Source: Candidatus Hydrogenedens terephthalaticus JGI OTU-1
GTDB taxonomy: Bacteria > Hydrogenedentota > Hydrogenedentia > Hydrogenedentales > Hydrogenedentaceae
DNA length: 64,000 bases
Assembly (NCBI GenBank): GCA_000493945.1
Contig: AWNW01000013.1
Coordinates: 4,177-68,176, forward strand
Direction of reading: 5' to 3'
Shown: positions 16,878 to 25,867 of the stretch, one piece after another
Numbering within the stretch: the first letter of the stretch is position 1
Layout: every line of letters begins with the position of its first letter
Translations under genes and position numbers: made by a program
The notes under the pieces: model-generated
What the model was told of the DNA's origin: nothing
The model's database searches: none
What the model saw: only the letters and a program-made list of their open reading frames with translations

Positions 16878-18677
16878 ATGGAAACAGGAAGTGTAGGAAT
16901 CGTAGAAACGAAATATTATACCTTTGCCCACTCTCCGGAGTATCTCACTCTGGAGAGTGGTGCGAAATTAAGTCCGGTCACGATTGCATACGAAACCTAT
17001 GGTGTTTTATCTCCTAAAAAGGATAACGCCATCCTCGTATGCCATGCTCTATCGGGAGATGCTCATGCAGCAGGTTATCATAGCAAGGAAGATAACAAAC
17101 CCGGATGGTGGGATCCCATGATAGGACCGGGAAAGGCACTCGATACAAACCAATATTTTGTTGTCTGTTCCAATACTTTAGGGGGATGCTCTGGCTCTAC
17201 AGGACCTATGTCCATCAATCCCGAAACAGGACAGCCTTATGGCACGGATTTCCCCTTTGTAACCATAGGAGATATGGTCAATGCTCAATATGAACTAATG
17301 AAACACTTAGATATTCCTCAATGGCTTTGTGTTATCGGTGGTTCTATGGGCGGTATGCAGGCTTTAGAATGGAGTGTCCGCTATCCAGAAAAAACAAAAT
17401 CAACTGTAGTGATTTCCGCACCCCCTGTTAGTGAAACCCAACAAATTGCATTTCATGCAGTCGGTAGACATGCCATACTTTCAGACCCTAAATTTGCCAA
17501 TAGTAAATATTACCCATTGCCAGGTCCTACAAATGGATTGGCTGTTGCACGCATGCTATCCCACATTACTTACCTTTCTGATGATTCGATGAAAAATAAA
17601 TTCGGACGAAAACTACAGAATGGCGAACAATTTCGTTATGATGTTAATAAAGAATTTTCTATAGAAAGTTATTTAGATTATCAGGGAGAAAAATTTGTTA
17701 ATCGTTTTGATGCTAATTCTTATCTGTATATAACAAAAGCCATTGATTACTTCGATATTTCACGAGGATATGATAACTTGGATGATGCTTTAAGTAGAGT
17801 CCAAGGGAAAACTTTAGTAATATCATTCTCTTCAGATTGGCTATACCCTCCGGAAAAGTCAAGAGAAATTGTTTTTGCACTTGCACGACAAAAGAAAAAT
17901 GTTAGTTACTGCAATATTCAATCCCCTTATGGACATGATTCTTTCCTTATTGATTATAAAAATATGACAGAACTCATCAGCGGCTTCCTAAAACATGTTT
18001 ATTTCCCTGATAGACCCTGTCCCAAATGTTTAGCCAATGATAGGCAGGAAAAAGTTGAACCGAAAAAAATCATACCTAACAGTATTTACTCGGGCTCACG
18101 AATTGACCTGGACTTGATAGTAAAACTAATAGAATATAATGCTCGGATTTTAGACCTCGGTTGTGGAGCAGGCACACTCTTATGTCGCCTTGACCGTGAA
18201 AAGAAAACCAACGGTTTAGGTATTGAAATAAATCAGGAGAATGTTATTAGTGCCATTTCTTGTGGTTTACCGGTTATTCAAGCTGATATTGACGAAGGAC
18301 TTTCTGAATTACCCGACAACTGTTTTGACTATGTAATTTTGAGTATGACTTTGCAAGTTATAAAACGACCTGACCTTGTATTAAAAGAAATACTCCGCAT
18401 AGGAAAAAGAGGAATAGTAAGTTTTCCTAACTTTGGACACTGGAAAGTGCGTTCGAATATTTTATTTAAAGGGGTCTCCCCGGTTACACCCAACCTACCT
18501 TACTCATGGTATGAAAGCCCGAATAGACATTTCTTTACTTTAAAAGATTTTCGCACCCTTTGTAAGGAAATGAATATAAAAATAATTAAAGAAATATCCC
18601 TAAATTCTAAGGGTACCGTTCATTATTTAAAAAATCTCATAGCAGAAGAAGCTGTTTACATATTAGAAAAAGAATAA
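16878..18677 (+). CDS. metXW: Homoserine O-acetyltransferase-MetW fusion
   Basis: Residues 1-375 are an alpha/beta-hydrolase homoserine acyltransferase (MetX): Ser156 in GGSMGG is the nucleophile, Asp319 (SSDWLYPP) and His352 (YGHDSF) complete the triad. After a linker with CPKC, residues ~405-599 are MetW, a SAM-binding fold (DLGCGAGTLL, 425-434) with SFPNFGHW, PYSWYESPNRHF and the FTLKDF region typical of MetW. MetX activates homoserine; MetW is genetically linked to it and is thought to assist it. In many bacteria they are adjacent separate genes; here they are one polypeptide. Acetyl rather than succinyl donor is inferred from the metY neighbour. Confidence 0.92.
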   Translation: METGSVGIVETKYYTFAHSPEYLTLESGAKLSPVTIAYETYGVLSPKKDNAILVCHALSGDAHAAGYHSKEDNKPGWWDPMIGPGKALDTNQYFVVCSNTLGGCSGSTGPMSINPETGQPYGTDFPFVTIGDMVNAQYELMKHLDIPQWLCVIGGSMGGMQALEWSVRYPEKTKSTVVISAPPVSETQQIAFHAVGRHAILSDPKFANSKYYPLPGPTNGLAVARMLSHITYLSDDSMKNKFGRKLQNGEQFRYDVNKEFSIESYLDYQGEKFVNRFDANSYLYITKAIDYFDISRGYDNLDDALSRVQGKTLVISFSSDWLYPPEKSREIVFALARQKKNVSYCNIQSPYGHDSFLIDYKNMTELISGFLKHVYFPDRPCPKCLANDRQEKVEPKKIIPNSIYSGSRIDLDLIVKLIEYNARILDLGCGAGTLLCRLDREKKTNGLGIEINQENVISAISCGLPVIQADIDEGLSELPDNCFDYVILSMTLQVIKRPDLVLKEILRIGKRGIVSFPNFGHWKVRSNILFKGVSPVTPNLPYSWYESPNRHFFTLKDFRTLCKEMNIKIIKEISLNSKGTVHYLKNLIAEEAVYILEKE

Positions 18678-18746
18678 ACCTATCCTTTATAATTCATTCA
18701 CTATTTTCTGTTACTTATTTTCCCCTTTTCTTATGGAGTTATTTCT

Positions 18747-21023
18747 ATGTTATTTGATTATGAATTAATAACACATGTTTTAAACAACTATCAAAATACA
18801 TTAAAGGAAATCCGAAATAAATTAAACCGTCCTTTAACTCTTACTGAAAAAATCCTGTATAGCCATGTATCTAACAAAGCCGATATTCGTGAAATTAAGA
18901 GAGGAGATGAATATATTGAGTTCAATCCTGACAGAGTGGCTATGCAAGATGCTACAGCACAAATGGCATTACTGCAATTTATGCAAGCAGGTAGACCTAA
19001 AGTTGCAGTTCCTACTACCGTCCATTGTGACCATCTAATTCTGGCAGAAAAAGGAGCAACATCCGATTTACAAAAAGCACTAACGGATAACGAAGAAGTT
19101 TATAACTTTCTTTACAGCGTTTCCCAAAAATATGGGATAGGCTTTTGGAAACCGGGAGCAGGAATTATCCATCAAGTAATTTTAGAAAATTATGCTTTTC
19201 CCGGCGGAATGATGATAGGAACTGATTCTCATACCCCTAATGCAGGTGGATTAGGAATGATAGCCATAGGTGTAGGTGGTGCTGATGCGGTGGATGTTAT
19301 GGCAGGTCTTCCATGGGAATTGAAATTTCCAAAAATTCTTGGTGTTAAACTCACAGGTGAATTGAAAGGCTGGACTTCCCCTAAAGATGTAATACTAAAA
19401 TTAGCCGGCATTCTTACTGTTAAAGGAGGGACAGGGTATATTATTGAATATTTTGGACCTGGCACAGAAACTATTTCATGCACAGGGAAAGCAACCATCT
19501 GCAATATGGGTGCAGAAGTAGGGGCAACCTGTTCCATTTTCCCTTATGATAAACGGATGAAAGATTATTTAATTCAAACAGGTAGGGAAAAGGTTGCACA
19601 ATTATGCGAAACAGTAAGCAAAGAACTATGCCCGGATATGGATGTTGTATTAAATCCTGAAAACTATTACGACTCAGTAATAGAAATAGACCTATCTAAT
19701 CTGGAACCATATCTAAATGGTCCATTCACACCTGATTTAGCCACTCCTATCTCCCAAATCAAAGAAAAGGCTATTGCTAATAACTGGCCTCTCAAAGTAG
19801 AAGTAGGACTAATAGGTTCATGCACAAATTCATCTTATGAAGATTTAAGCAGATCAGCATCTATTGCACGACAGGCAGTATCCAAAAAATTAAAGGCAAA
19901 AGCAGAATTTATAATAACTCCCGGGTCTGAACAAATATATGAAACAATTGAAAGAGACGGCATACTTAAAGACTTTGAGAACATAAATGGCGTTGTTCTT
20001 GCTAATGCATGTGGTCCTTGCATTGGTCAATGGGCAAGACATCGCTACGGTCCCGATGATGAACCGAATACAATTGTAACTTCGTTTAATAGAAATTTTG
20101 CAAAAAGGAATGATGGTAATCCCAAAACACATGCTTTTGTATCTTCTCCGGAAATAGTAACAGCGTTAGTTTTATCCGGAGATATTACATTTAACCCATT
20201 AACCGACAAATTAATTAATGAAGAAGGGGTCGAAGTGATGTTAGACCCTCCTGTAGGTGACGAATTTCCAAAAAACGGTTTTACATGTAGTAACTCTGGT
20301 TATGTTCCACCTGCAGAACAATCTCAAAACTTAAATGTAGATGTGCGTGCTGATTCTCAACGATTACAATTATTAGAACCATTTCCTCCAAATAATGGAG
20401 ACCTTATAGGTTTATATCTTCTACTAAAAATCAAAGGAAAATGTACAACAGACCACATATCCCCTGCAGGACCGTGGTTAAAATATCGAGGACATCTTGA
20501 TAATATCTCTAATAACTGTTTCATGGGTGCTATTAACGCATTCAATAACAAATCAAATTCTGTAAAAAACTTGGTTACATGTGAATATGGAACTGTATCG
20601 CAGGTCCAACGCTTTTATAAACAAAAAGGGATAGGAACCATTGTAGTTGGTGATGAAAATTATGGAGAAGGGTCATCCCGCGAACATGCAGCCATGGAAC
20701 CGAGATATTTAGGAGTAAAGGCTATCCTCGTTCGTAGTTTTGCTCGCATCCATGAAACAAACCTAAAAAAACAGGGTATTCTTGCCCTAACTTTTGCAGA
20801 CCCTAAAGACTATGATAAAATTCAAGAAGAGGATAAAATTGACATATTAGGTCTCGATAACTTTTCTCCGCAGAAACCGCTAACCGTTGTTATTCATCAC
20901 ACAGACGGAACAAAAGAAACTATATTAGCCAACCATTCCTACAACGCCACACAAATTGAATGGTACAAAGCCGGTGGTGCATTGAACATCATAAGAAACC
21001 AATTTTCAAAAAAAGAAATGTGA
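18747..21023 (+). CDS. acn: Aconitate hydratase, mitochondrial type
   Basis: This aconitase of 758 residues resembles the mitochondrial-type family. It interconverts citrate and isocitrate using a 4Fe-4S cluster. Cluster ligands are in GSCTNSS (one Cys) and ANACGPCIGQW (two Cys). TTVHCDH and GTDSHTPNAGGLGM are substrate-binding signatures, and the swivelling C-terminal domain has GDENYGEGSSREHAAMEPRYLG. It is 69 bp after metXW on the same strand. Ordinary TCA enzyme, nothing missing. Confidence 0.93.
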   Translation: MLFDYELITHVLNNYQNTLKEIRNKLNRPLTLTEKILYSHVSNKADIREIKRGDEYIEFNPDRVAMQDATAQMALLQFMQAGRPKVAVPTTVHCDHLILAEKGATSDLQKALTDNEEVYNFLYSVSQKYGIGFWKPGAGIIHQVILENYAFPGGMMIGTDSHTPNAGGLGMIAIGVGGADAVDVMAGLPWELKFPKILGVKLTGELKGWTSPKDVILKLAGILTVKGGTGYIIEYFGPGTETISCTGKATICNMGAEVGATCSIFPYDKRMKDYLIQTGREKVAQLCETVSKELCPDMDVVLNPENYYDSVIEIDLSNLEPYLNGPFTPDLATPISQIKEKAIANNWPLKVEVGLIGSCTNSSYEDLSRSASIARQAVSKKLKAKAEFIITPGSEQIYETIERDGILKDFENINGVVLANACGPCIGQWARHRYGPDDEPNTIVTSFNRNFAKRNDGNPKTHAFVSSPEIVTALVLSGDITFNPLTDKLINEEGVEVMLDPPVGDEFPKNGFTCSNSGYVPPAEQSQNLNVDVRADSQRLQLLEPFPPNNGDLIGLYLLLKIKGKCTTDHISPAGPWLKYRGHLDNISNNCFMGAINAFNNKSNSVKNLVTCEYGTVSQVQRFYKQKGIGTIVVGDENYGEGSSREHAAMEPRYLGVKAILVRSFARIHETNLKKQGILALTFADPKDYDKIQEEDKIDILGLDNFSPQKPLTVVIHHTDGTKETILANHSYNATQIEWYKAGGALNIIRNQFSKKEM

Positions 21024-21299
21024 TTATAAAAGAACAATTTATCTTATTTGTGTTTTATAATTTATTTAGGATTTATCATCAAAGAAGTGGTAATAAATTT
21101 TAAATAAGAATAAGAAAATGAAAACTGACAACAGTGGAAGTATGTTTTCTTTCATTTTTTAAGCGTATATCTTACCCCCTTAACTTATCTCTTATCCTCA
21201 TCGTATCTCTCTCATATATCCCATTCGTCCTATCTGTCTCATTCGTCTCATATCTTCGCAATAACTATCAACTAACATTTACCTTCCAAAAAATTAGCT
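21024..21299. other. Gene-free spacer with a C/T-rich repetitive tract
   Basis: This lies between the convergent acn and pntB genes. About 21205-21260 is a pyrimidine-rich tract with a repeated octamer (CATTCGTC at least twice, related CTATCTGTC and CTCATATC words), like degenerate short tandem repeats. An open frame over it has low-complexity composition and is not believed. No other element is seen. Confidence 0.35.
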
Positions 21300-21323
21300 C
21301 TTGTTGCATCTTCATACAACAAG
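21286..21323 (-). terminator. Probable terminator of the pnt operon
   Basis: Read leftward, CTTGTTG (21323-21317) pairs with CAACAAG (21306-21300) around a 10-nt loop, followed after a few bases by AATTTTTTGG. It sits 28 bp past the pntB stop. The stem is short and the T-run is slightly displaced. Confidence 0.5.
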
Positions 21324-21351
21324 GGCTATAAAGATACTACAACAGTTTGTA

Positions 21352-22773
21352 TTACTCTTGTGCTTCTTTGAACTGATTTATAATGGCTGTCAATGTCTGT
21401 TTAGCATCTCCGAAAATCATTCGTGTATTCTCTTTGAAAAATAGCGGATTTTCAACACCGGAGAAACCTGACGCAAGAGAACGCTTCAAGACGAAACAGG
21501 TTTTAGCGTAATCTACATTAATAATAGGCATTCCGTAGATAGCACTCTTGGGGTCTTCTCTGGCGGACGGATTTACAACATCATTCGCACCAACGACAAT
21601 ACAAACATCTACTGTGTCAATAATCGGATTAATATCGTCCATCTCCAACAATTGGTCATAAGGCACATTGGCTTCTGCTAACAAGACATTCATGTGTCCT
21701 GGCATACGACCTGCAACAGGGTGAATGGCATATTTTACTTCTGCCCCATTTTTTTCTAATAAGTCTGCCAGTTCCTTTACTACATGTTGAGCCTGCGCAA
21801 CTGCCATACCATAACCGGGCACAAATACAACGGAACGCGCCGCTTCTAATACGAAATAGGCATCTTCTGGTGTCAACGCTTTCACTTCACCCGTCACAGA
21901 AGTGCTAACGGCTCCTTCTGATGAACCAAAGCCACTGAATAACACATTAGCAAGGGAACGATTCATTGCTTTACACATAATTGCTGTAAGGATAATACCA
22001 CTTGCACCGACTAATGACCCTGCTACAATTAACACTGTATTATTTAATACAAAACCGGATGCACATGCTGCCATACCGGAATAACTATTTAATAAACATA
22101 TAACAACAGGCATATCCGCACCCCCAATAGGGATGGTAACTAAAATACCCAGTATATTTGCTAATATCATTAACAATATAAGTACAGGATATATTATGGA
22201 ACTGTTAGGACTTGCAAAGAAAAGAACTCCTATTAAAATAGCCAATCCCAATACGATAGCGTTTACTAACTGCTGTCCCTTAAATAGGATTGGTTTTCCC
22301 TGGATTTTTTCTTCTAACTTTGCATAAGCAACCATACTTCCTGAGAAGGTAACTCCACCAATCAACATAGCCAGATAAGTGGCAAGTATTAATACTATAT
22401 TTTCAAGACTGTATGCCCCATAACCTTTTCCAGTATATGTAACATGAAAATCAGACCAACCGACTAACATACTGGCAAGTCCACCTGTTCCATTAAAAAA
22501 TGCAACGAATCCGGGCATGGAAGTCATCGGGACTTTTATCGCAGCTATGGCTCCAATAACGCTTCCAATAAGCCCGCCGATTATTATCCACTCATAGGAT
22601 TTAATTACTGGATTGACAAGTGTAATAGCAATAGCAAGGCACATCCCTAATCCAGAAATGATGTTTCCTTTAATGGCGGTTGTTGGTTTACTGAGCATTT
22701 TCAGACCCAGAATAAAGGTAACCGCCGATACCATATAGGCGACTTCAATTAATATTTTAATAGTTTCGTTCAC
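21352..22773 (-). CDS. pntB: NAD(P) transhydrogenase subunit beta
   Basis: This is the beta subunit of the proton-translocating transhydrogenase. The N-terminal ~280 residues are a multi-helix membrane domain (domain II), and the C-terminal ~180 are the NADP-binding domain III with PGYGMAVAQAQHVV, HPVAGRMPGHMNVLLAEA, and VVGANDVVNP. The complex uses the proton motive force to reduce NADP+ with NADH at the inner membrane. The start is GTG with AGGAAG upstream, 2 nt after the pntAB stop, indicating translational coupling. Confidence 0.95.
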   Translation of the reverse strand: MNETIKILIEVAYMVSAVTFILGLKMLSKPTTAIKGNIISGLGMCLAIAITLVNPVIKSYEWIIIGGLIGSVIGAIAAIKVPMTSMPGFVAFFNGTGGLASMLVGWSDFHVTYTGKGYGAYSLENIVLILATYLAMLIGGVTFSGSMVAYAKLEEKIQGKPILFKGQQLVNAIVLGLAILIGVLFFASPNSSIIYPVLILLMILANILGILVTIPIGGADMPVVICLLNSYSGMAACASGFVLNNTVLIVAGSLVGASGIILTAIMCKAMNRSLANVLFSGFGSSEGAVSTSVTGEVKALTPEDAYFVLEAARSVVFVPGYGMAVAQAQHVVKELADLLEKNGAEVKYAIHPVAGRMPGHMNVLLAEANVPYDQLLEMDDINPIIDTVDVCIVVGANDVVNPSAREDPKSAIYGMPIINVDYAKTCFVLKRSLASGFSGVENPLFFKENTRMIFGDAKQTLTAIINQFKEAQE

Positions 22774-22775
22774 GG

Positions 22776-23267
22776 TTACTTCCTTTCCTTCCCTTTAAAC
22801 ATTCTTAACATTCTGTCTGTAACAAGATAACCACCTGCAACATTTATCATGGCGCAAATCATTGCGATTACACCGATACCTATCAATAACCACGAATCTC
22901 TCCCCTGTCCCGCGGCTAAGCATGCACCTACGACTGTGATTCCCGATATAGCATTAGACCCGGACATCAGGGGCGTATGAAGTTGTGATGGCACTTTAGT
23001 CAAAATTTCTACTCCAAGAAATACCGCTATCAAGAAAGTAAACAAAAGTAATGTCATGGGGTTCAAAGTCCTACTGCTGGGCAACGATTGTTCTGTTGCA
23101 CATTCCGTTGCTACAACTGCAGGTATTGTCGGAGCCCCTGCATTACTATCCGCTTTCACTTTTGGAAAACTCCCCAACAATAAAAGGGATAGGATAGATA
23201 CAAACACCACCAAACTTACCCATCCCATCAGAGGAATTTTATTTAGTTTTACTATCCTTCTTTTCAT
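22776..23267 (-). CDS. pntAB: Transhydrogenase alpha subunit, membrane part
   Basis: The C-terminal ~95 residues carry three or four membrane helices with the conserved PSQLHTPLMSGSNAISGI segment of the PntA membrane domain. The first ~70 residues are an additional N-terminal region: a hydrophobic helix followed by a Pro/Ala/Thr-rich stretch, longer than the usual ~100-residue split PntAB subunit. It looks like a signal peptide or extra anchor. It lies 2 nt after pntAA and 2 nt before pntB. GGAG precedes the ATG. Confidence 0.9.
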   Translation of the reverse strand: MKRRIVKLNKIPLMGWVSLVVFVSILSLLLLGSFPKVKADSNAGAPTIPAVVATECATEQSLPSSRTLNPMTLLLFTFLIAVFLGVEILTKVPSQLHTPLMSGSNAISGITVVGACLAAGQGRDSWLLIGIGVIAMICAMINVAGGYLVTDRMLRMFKGKERK

Positions 23268-23269
23268 TG

Positions 23270-24397
23270 TTAACTCCTTGCCTTTTGTATTAATTCATTT
23301 CTTAATTTACCTTCGTGAATTATCAAACAACCATTTAAGATTTCATCTTCTAATTTATAATTAAAAGATTTTGTTTCCTTATTCCAGAAATGTTCTATCA
23401 AATTTCCTAAATTTGCGGAATACATTTGACTGGCATGCACTGCTACGCGTCCCGGAAAATTCTCCGCTCCAATGACAATCACATTATCTATAATCACTTC
23501 TTCGCCGGGTTTTGAACCTTCTACATTTCCTCCGGTTTCAGCAGCAAGGTCTACTATAACACTACCCGGTCGCATCGCTTTTATCATATCATTGGTAACC
23601 AGTAGTGGAGCCTTTTTACCAAATACCTGTGCTGTTGTTATAACGACATCGGATTGGGCAATAACTTTTTTCATCCCTTCCCGTTGTTTTTGTTTCTGTT
23701 CTTCCGTAAGTTCCAGAGCATAACCATCTTTTGTCTGCCCGGTTGGTCCCACATCAATTTTTACGAATTTTGCCCCTAACGATAAAACCTGTTCTTCTAC
23801 TACAGGCCTTGTATCAAATGCTTCAACACGGGCACCTAATCTTTTGGCTGTGGCTATTGCTTGTAAGCCGGCAACACCGCAACCAATAATAAAAATACGA
23901 ATGGGTTTTAAAGTCCCTGCAGGGGTCATCATCATGGGAAAGACCATAGGTAATCTATTCGCAGCAACTACAACAGCCACATAACCCGCTAAATTTGCCT
24001 GTGAACTCAAAGCATCCATCTTCTGGGCTAATGTTGTTCGTGGAATCATTTCCATAGATATTGCGTTAACTTCATTCTTAATAAATTCATCTTGTATAGC
24101 AAAATCAAAGAAAGGTTCTAAATAACTAATATGCAGAGAACCCTTTTTTTGTAATTTTATTTCTTCAATAGGAGGCTTTCTTAATCGTAAAACAATATCT
24201 GCATTTTTTAATCCTTCCTCGCGTGATACAACCTTTGCACCTGCTTCTGTGTACTGTTCATTTGAATAACCACAACTCCACCCCATATCGGACTCAATAC
24301 ACACTTCGGCTCCTAACTTGACTAATTTTTTTACCGTATCAGGAACTATTGGTATTCGAGATTCTTTGGGGTAAACTTCCTTAGGAATAAAAATCAT
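23270..24397 (-). CDS. pntAA: Transhydrogenase alpha subunit, NAD-binding part
   Basis: This is the soluble domain I of transhydrogenase as a separate protein (split alpha subunit, as in Rhodospirillum-type operons). The start MIFIPKEVYPKESRIPIVPDTV is the AlaDH/PNT N-terminal domain; GCGVAGLQAIATAKRLGA with a following FDTR is the NAD-binding fold; VDLAAETGGNVEGS is conserved. It transfers hydride from NADH to NADP in PntB. It is first gene of the operon with a candidate promoter at 24465-24494. Confidence 0.95.
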   Translation of the reverse strand: MIFIPKEVYPKESRIPIVPDTVKKLVKLGAEVCIESDMGWSCGYSNEQYTEAGAKVVSREEGLKNADIVLRLRKPPIEEIKLQKKGSLHISYLEPFFDFAIQDEFIKNEVNAISMEMIPRTTLAQKMDALSSQANLAGYVAVVVAANRLPMVFPMMMTPAGTLKPIRIFIIGCGVAGLQAIATAKRLGARVEAFDTRPVVEEQVLSLGAKFVKIDVGPTGQTKDGYALELTEEQKQKQREGMKKVIAQSDVVITTAQVFGKKAPLLVTNDMIKAMRPGSVIVDLAAETGGNVEGSKPGEEVIIDNVIVIGAENFPGRVAVHASQMYSANLGNLIEHFWNKETKSFNYKLEDEILNGCLIIHEGKLRNELIQKARS

Positions 24398-24464
24398 AAA
24401 AATACCCTCTCAATCATTTAATTATTCATTTTGAAAAGCAATGGACTTCACAAAATCAAGAGAT

Positions 24465-24494
24465 AGTATAAAAAATGACTACAAAAATATTCAA
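24465..24494 (-). promoter_or_regulatory. Candidate promoter of the pnt operon
   Basis: On the minus strand TTGAAT (24489-24494) and TATACT (24465-24470) are separated by 18 bp, about 60 nt before the pntAA start. Confidence 0.4.
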
Positions 24495-24779
24495 ATTTTA
24501 AACTTATTCTGCATATTCTATCACTCTACTTACCATTAATTAGTTTTTTATTTTTACCCTTTAATATAGAATAAAAAATTTTTTATTTATTAAACATATA
24601 TAAAAAATGTATGAGAAAAAAATACCTCAAGATAACAGTCTAAAATAATTTTGTTTCAATATTTAATATCCGGTTAGATCATTAATTTTTGATAAAACTA
24701 TTTTTATCTGAAGAATTACTATATTTTCTTTGTGAAATAGATAAAAATTTCCTCGTGGTTAAAATTTTTAAAATAATAC
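24495..24779. other. AT-rich spacer upstream of the small RNA
   Basis: This is very A/T-rich sequence with no convincing gene. An open frame from 24689 runs through the small RNA and its terminator and is rejected. No further element is seen. Confidence 0.3.
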
Positions 24780-24809
24780 TTGACAAACCACTATATATTG
24801 TGCTACTAT
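24780..24809 (+). promoter_or_regulatory. Consensus-like promoter of the small RNA
   Basis: A perfect -35 TTGACA (24780-24785), an 18-bp spacer and an extended -10 TGCTACTAT (24801-24809) are present. The predicted start near 24816 coincides with the first base of a long terminal stem. Confidence 0.6.
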
Positions 24810-24815
24810 ATATTT

Positions 24816-24974
24816 GGTGTTTGGGAATTGCGTATGCCCGATTCCTCAGACCAGCCCAAAACTTCAATATAAATGTTGAATATGAATTTTCCTCTTGCGC
24901 CTACAGAGCAATTTCTCAGACACCCCCCGCAAATATAGCGGCAGGAAAGCCCAAGCCTGCCGCTCCTCCCTTTT
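24816..24974 (+). ncRNA. Putative structured small RNA or leader RNA, class unknown
   Basis: The 5' end GGTGTTTGGGAATTGC (24816-24831) pairs with GCAATTTCTCAGACACC (24908-24924): 16 pairs including two G-U, one bulged U. Inside are a large open region (GC-containing, CCCGATTCCTCAGACC) and a small apical hairpin TTCAA/TTGAA (24863-24880). A separate 9-bp terminator stem AGCGGCAGG/CCTGCCGCT (24937-24964) follows, then TCCTCCCTTTT. The region is clearly richer in G/C than its surroundings and contains no plausible gene. The long closing stem with central bubble recalls 6S RNA, but the stem-bounded part (109 nt) is short and I recognise no family sequence. It could instead be a leader attenuating the kinase gene at 25055. 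Confidence 0.55.
24937..24974 (+). terminator. Terminator of the small RNA
   Basis: A perfect 9-bp G/C-rich stem (24937-24945 with 24956-24964) and 10-nt loop are followed by TCCTCCCTTTTATT. The U-run is modest but the stem is strong. Confidence 0.6.
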
Positions 24975-25054
24975 ATTAATCATTTCTTTTTATTATCCAT
25001 GCTTGTGTTTTATAATTTATTATTCTTTTACTATTAATAAAATGTAATAACGAT

Positions 25055-25861
25055 ATGACTATACAACTACCCACAGGTTATAAAATACTTTCGAATAATA
25101 TCGGTCATGCAATTTTAAGAGAAGACCTATCTTCTGATTTATTTGACATACTATCTGGATTACTTTCTAATTCTATATCTAACCAACTAATACCTTTATC
25201 AGGTGGTCGAAACAAAATTTTTTTATTCAAATCAACAACAAACCCTTCTGTTCTTATAAAGCAATATTCCCATGGTGGTATTTTCGGAAAAATTTTACCT
25301 AAGTATTATTTTTTTTCAAATCGTTTTTTGCATGAATTTTCCATTTATGTAGAAATATTAAAAAATAATTTGCCGATTCCAGAATATCTTGGTGGATTTT
25401 GGTCAAAAAAATTTGGGGTTTATAGGTGTGGAATAATTATTGAATACATTCCAGACACACATACTTTAGAAGAATTTTTAAACAATAATTTTTTCTCTAT
25501 TGAGGAAAAATACGACATGCTAATTAAATGTGGAAAAATTATAAAGAATATGCACGATATTGGAATTTTTCATAATGATTTACAAATAAGGAATTTATTA
25601 ATTGATTCTAAAAACAAATCTGTCTTTTTAATTGATTTTGATAATGCAAAAAAAATATTCACATTGAATAATTATTACCGTTCCCAAAATTTGTTAAGAT
25701 TAAAACGATCTTTTCTAAAAAGAGGTATTAGCCCTGACTTCTTTAATATTTTATTAAAAGGTTATGACATTTCAAATCTCTCTTTTTGTGCAAAACTACT
25801 TTCATATCCACATATACAATGGGTGAATTATAAACATCGTTATATCAATAAAAATAGTTAG
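25055..25861 (+). CDS. Kdo-kinase-like (KdkA/WaaP family) lipopolysaccharide kinase
   Basis: This protein-kinase-fold enzyme resembles Kdo kinase, which phosphorylates 3-deoxy-manno-octulosonic acid of the LPS core at the cytoplasmic face. The N-terminal lobe has GGRNKIFLF and VLIKQYSHGGIFGKIL (Lys69 as likely ATP-binding Lys; the Y-x-x-GG pattern is typical of KdkA). The catalytic loop is HNDLQIRN (Asp175, Asn180) and the metal-binding motif is IDFD (Asp194) instead of DFG. No clear ribosome-binding site. The next kinase gene follows after 6 bp, so they form a pair. Confidence 0.75.
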   Translation: MTIQLPTGYKILSNNIGHAILREDLSSDLFDILSGLLSNSISNQLIPLSGGRNKIFLFKSTTNPSVLIKQYSHGGIFGKILPKYYFFSNRFLHEFSIYVEILKNNLPIPEYLGGFWSKKFGVYRCGIIIEYIPDTHTLEEFLNNNFFSIEEKYDMLIKCGKIIKNMHDIGIFHNDLQIRNLLIDSKNKSVFLIDFDNAKKIFTLNNYYRSQNLLRLKRSFLKRGISPDFFNILLKGYDISNLSFCAKLLSYPHIQWVNYKHRYINKNS

Positions 25862-25867
25862 TTAACA

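Noticed and set aside
21134..21331. 65-residue open frame after aconitase
   Set aside because: Composition follows the C/T-rich repetitive tract; no ribosome-binding site.
24816..24974. SRP RNA or tmRNA identity of the small RNA
   Set aside because: No GGAAGGAAGCAGCC-type SRP core and no tRNA-like ends with CCA for tmRNA.
24689..24979. 96-residue open frame in the pnt-kinase spacer
   Set aside because: It runs through the promoter, the stem pairs and the terminator of the putative RNA, has no ribosome-binding site and no recognisable protein features.
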